Assembly (NCBI GenBank): GCA_027311125.1
Contig: DAICZO010000435.1
Location: forward strand, 1-5,517
Direction: 5' to 3'
DNA from: Acidobacteriaceae bacterium
GTDB taxonomy: Bacteria > Acidobacteriota > Terriglobia > Terriglobales > Acidobacteriaceae
DNA: 5,517 nt
The notes below the pieces were generated by a model. That model was not told where the DNA came from. It saw only the letters and a program-made list of their open reading frames with translations, and did not search any database. The translations under genes and the position numbers were made by a program. Shown piece by piece: positions 4,527-5,517 of the stretch; the first letter of the stretch is position 1; every line of letters begins with the position of its first letter.

Positions 4527-5517
4527 GGGGTCCAGAATGACGGCAATCTGCGCGTCACTCAGCAGCCGCTGCTCCCGCGCCAACTCCACGATGCTGCGCC
4601 CCGTCGCCACCGACTCCTTCACCAGCGCCGCTGCTTTGGCATAGCCGATATACGGATTCAGCGCCGTCGCCAGCGCAATCGTGCTGCCCGCGTAGTACGC
4701 ACACCGCTCCCGATTAGCGGTAATCCCCCGCACGCACCGCCGGTCCAGCTCCCGGAGTGTGTTGGTCAGGATCACAATCGACTGCAGCACATTGTGCGCC
4801 ATGGTGGGCATCATCACGTTCAGCTCCAGTTGCCCGGCCTGCACCGCCATCGCCACCGCCGCGTCGTTGCCCACCACCTGGAAGCCCACCATCGCGGTCA
4901 GCTCCGCCAGCACCGGATTCACCTTGCCCGGCATGATGCTGGAACCCGGCTGCAGGCTGGGCAGATGAATCTCGTTGAACCCCGTGCTGGGCCCCGAGGA
5001 GAGCAGCCGCAGATCGTTCGAGATCCGCACCATCTCCAGCGCCAACCCCCTCAGCGCAGCCGATACCTCCGCCATGCAGCCGCACGATTGCATCGCCCAG
5101 CGCAGGTCCTCCGCAGCCAGCAACGGCACCCCGGAGAGCGCCGCCAACCGCGACACCGCCTTGGCCCTGTACTCCGGATGCGTATTCAACCCCGTACCCA
5201 CCGCCGACCCACCCAGCCCCAGCTCTCGCAGACCCTCCGCCGCACGGCGAATCGCCTCCGACGCCTTGCGCACCGCCACGCCATACGCGGCAAACTCCTG
5301 CCCCAGCGTGATCGGCACTGCATCCTGCATGTGCGTTCGCCCTGCCTTCAGCACTCCGCGAAACTCCTCCGCCTTGCCCGCAAGCCCCTCCGCCAGCCCG
5401 TCCAGCACCGGATACAGCTCCTCCAGCGCCAGCAGCGCGCTCAGCCGCATCGCGGTCGGAAACACATCGTTGGTCGACTGCCCGTAGTTCACATGGTCGT
5501 TCGGATGCACCTTGGCG
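4500..5517 (-). CDS. aspA: Aspartate ammonia-lyase (class II fumarase/aspartase superfamily), 5' end missing
   Basis: A cytoplasmic homotetrameric enzyme that deaminates L-aspartate to fumarate and ammonia. The frame is open to the right edge, so the visible part is the C-terminal three quarters. The GTG at 5508-5510 encodes Val within AKVHPNDHVN and is not the start; roughly 130 N-terminal residues lie outside the window. Counting from that Val, visible motifs are HPNDHVNYGQSTND (2-15), GRTHMQDAVP (57-66), GTGLN (105-109) and the lyase signature GSSIMPGKVNP (189-199), whose first Ser (190) is the expected catalytic base. LRLLSSGP, LPSLQPGSS, GITANRE and the tail LDPKTMTEP favour aspartase over fumarase C. 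GQLELNVMMP and NPYIGYAKAA are shared with fumarases, so a fumarase cannot be fully excluded. The stop TGA is at 4500-4502, inside the terminator of the neighbouring gene. No frameshift is seen. Confidence 0.8.
   Translation of the reverse strand, partial: AKVHPNDHVNYGQSTNDVFPTAMRLSALLALEELYPVLDGLAEGLAGKAEEFRGVLKAGRTHMQDAVPITLGQEFAAYGVAVRKASEAIRRAAEGLRELGLGGSAVGTGLNTHPEYRAKAVSRLAALSGVPLLAAEDLRWAMQSCGCMAEVSAALRGLALEMVRISNDLRLLSSGPSTGFNEIHLPSLQPGSSIMPGKVNPVLAELTAMVGFQVVGNDAAVAMAVQAGQLELNVMMPTMAHNVLQSIVILTNTLRELDRRCVRGITANRERCAYYAGSTIALATALNPYIGYAKAAALVKESVATGRSIVELAREQRLLSDAQIAVILDPKTMTEPHG

Noticed and set aside
4975..5487. Plus-strand 170-codon frame opposite the aspartase-like gene
   Set aside because: Ser/Ala/Pro-rich antisense shadow of a clearly recognised lyase gene.
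4500..5510. Lyase gene read as a complete 336-residue protein starting at the GTG at 5508-5510
   Set aside because: That codon is Val in the conserved AKVHPNDHVN segment, the frame stays open to the window edge, and the family has roughly 130 more residues upstream.

Overview
This 5.5 kb window is moderately GC-rich bacterial chromosome with five recognisable protein genes on alternating strands and one long intergenic stretch. Two outer-membrane beta-barrel-type proteins with Sec signal peptides and a membrane-anchored cytochrome c point to a diderm bacterium. The gene mix suggests a soil-type Acidobacteriota (Granulicella/Terriglobus-like), but that is an inference from general protein style and no taxonomic marker gene is present.

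Layout, left to right. (1) A perfect 10-bp hairpin (1-24) lies just downstream of a GvpL/GvpF-family gas-vesicle-type protein gene on the minus strand (60-797), which has no other gvp gene next to it in the window. (2) A 788-bp gap (798-1585) holds no convincing gene. It contains a candidate sigma70-like promoter for the gvp gene with a 14-bp palindrome just upstream, then a GC-rich patch of nested inverted repeats, then an isolated 10-bp inverted repeat with a T-rich loop. (3) A DUF481-type outer-membrane protein gene on the plus strand (1586-2827) starts at GTG behind a strong Shine-Dalgarno that can be folded into a small hairpin. (4) A bidirectional terminator (2874-2921) separates it from a convergent minus-strand gene for a membrane-tethered monohaem cytochrome c (2971-3519). 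(5) A 198-bp divergent intergenic region carrying two inverted repeats leads to a plus-strand gene for a small beta-barrel outer-membrane protein (3718-4458). (6) That gene converges on a minus-strand aspartate ammonia-lyase-like gene (4500 to beyond the right edge). The terminator hairpin of the barrel gene overlaps the last codons and stop of the lyase gene.

No operon is visible: every adjacent pair is divergent or convergent, so each gene is probably its own transcription unit. The two barrel proteins and the cytochrome would all work at the cell envelope. The lyase is a cytoplasmic amino-acid catabolic enzyme that makes fumarate and ammonia. Nothing ties the five into one pathway. I see no mobile-element gene, CRISPR array, tRNA or rRNA, and no clear sign of a new multi-gene system. 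The points most worth a second look are the apparently solitary GvpL/F gene, the small regulatory-looking palindromes, and the terminator embedded in the lyase coding end.
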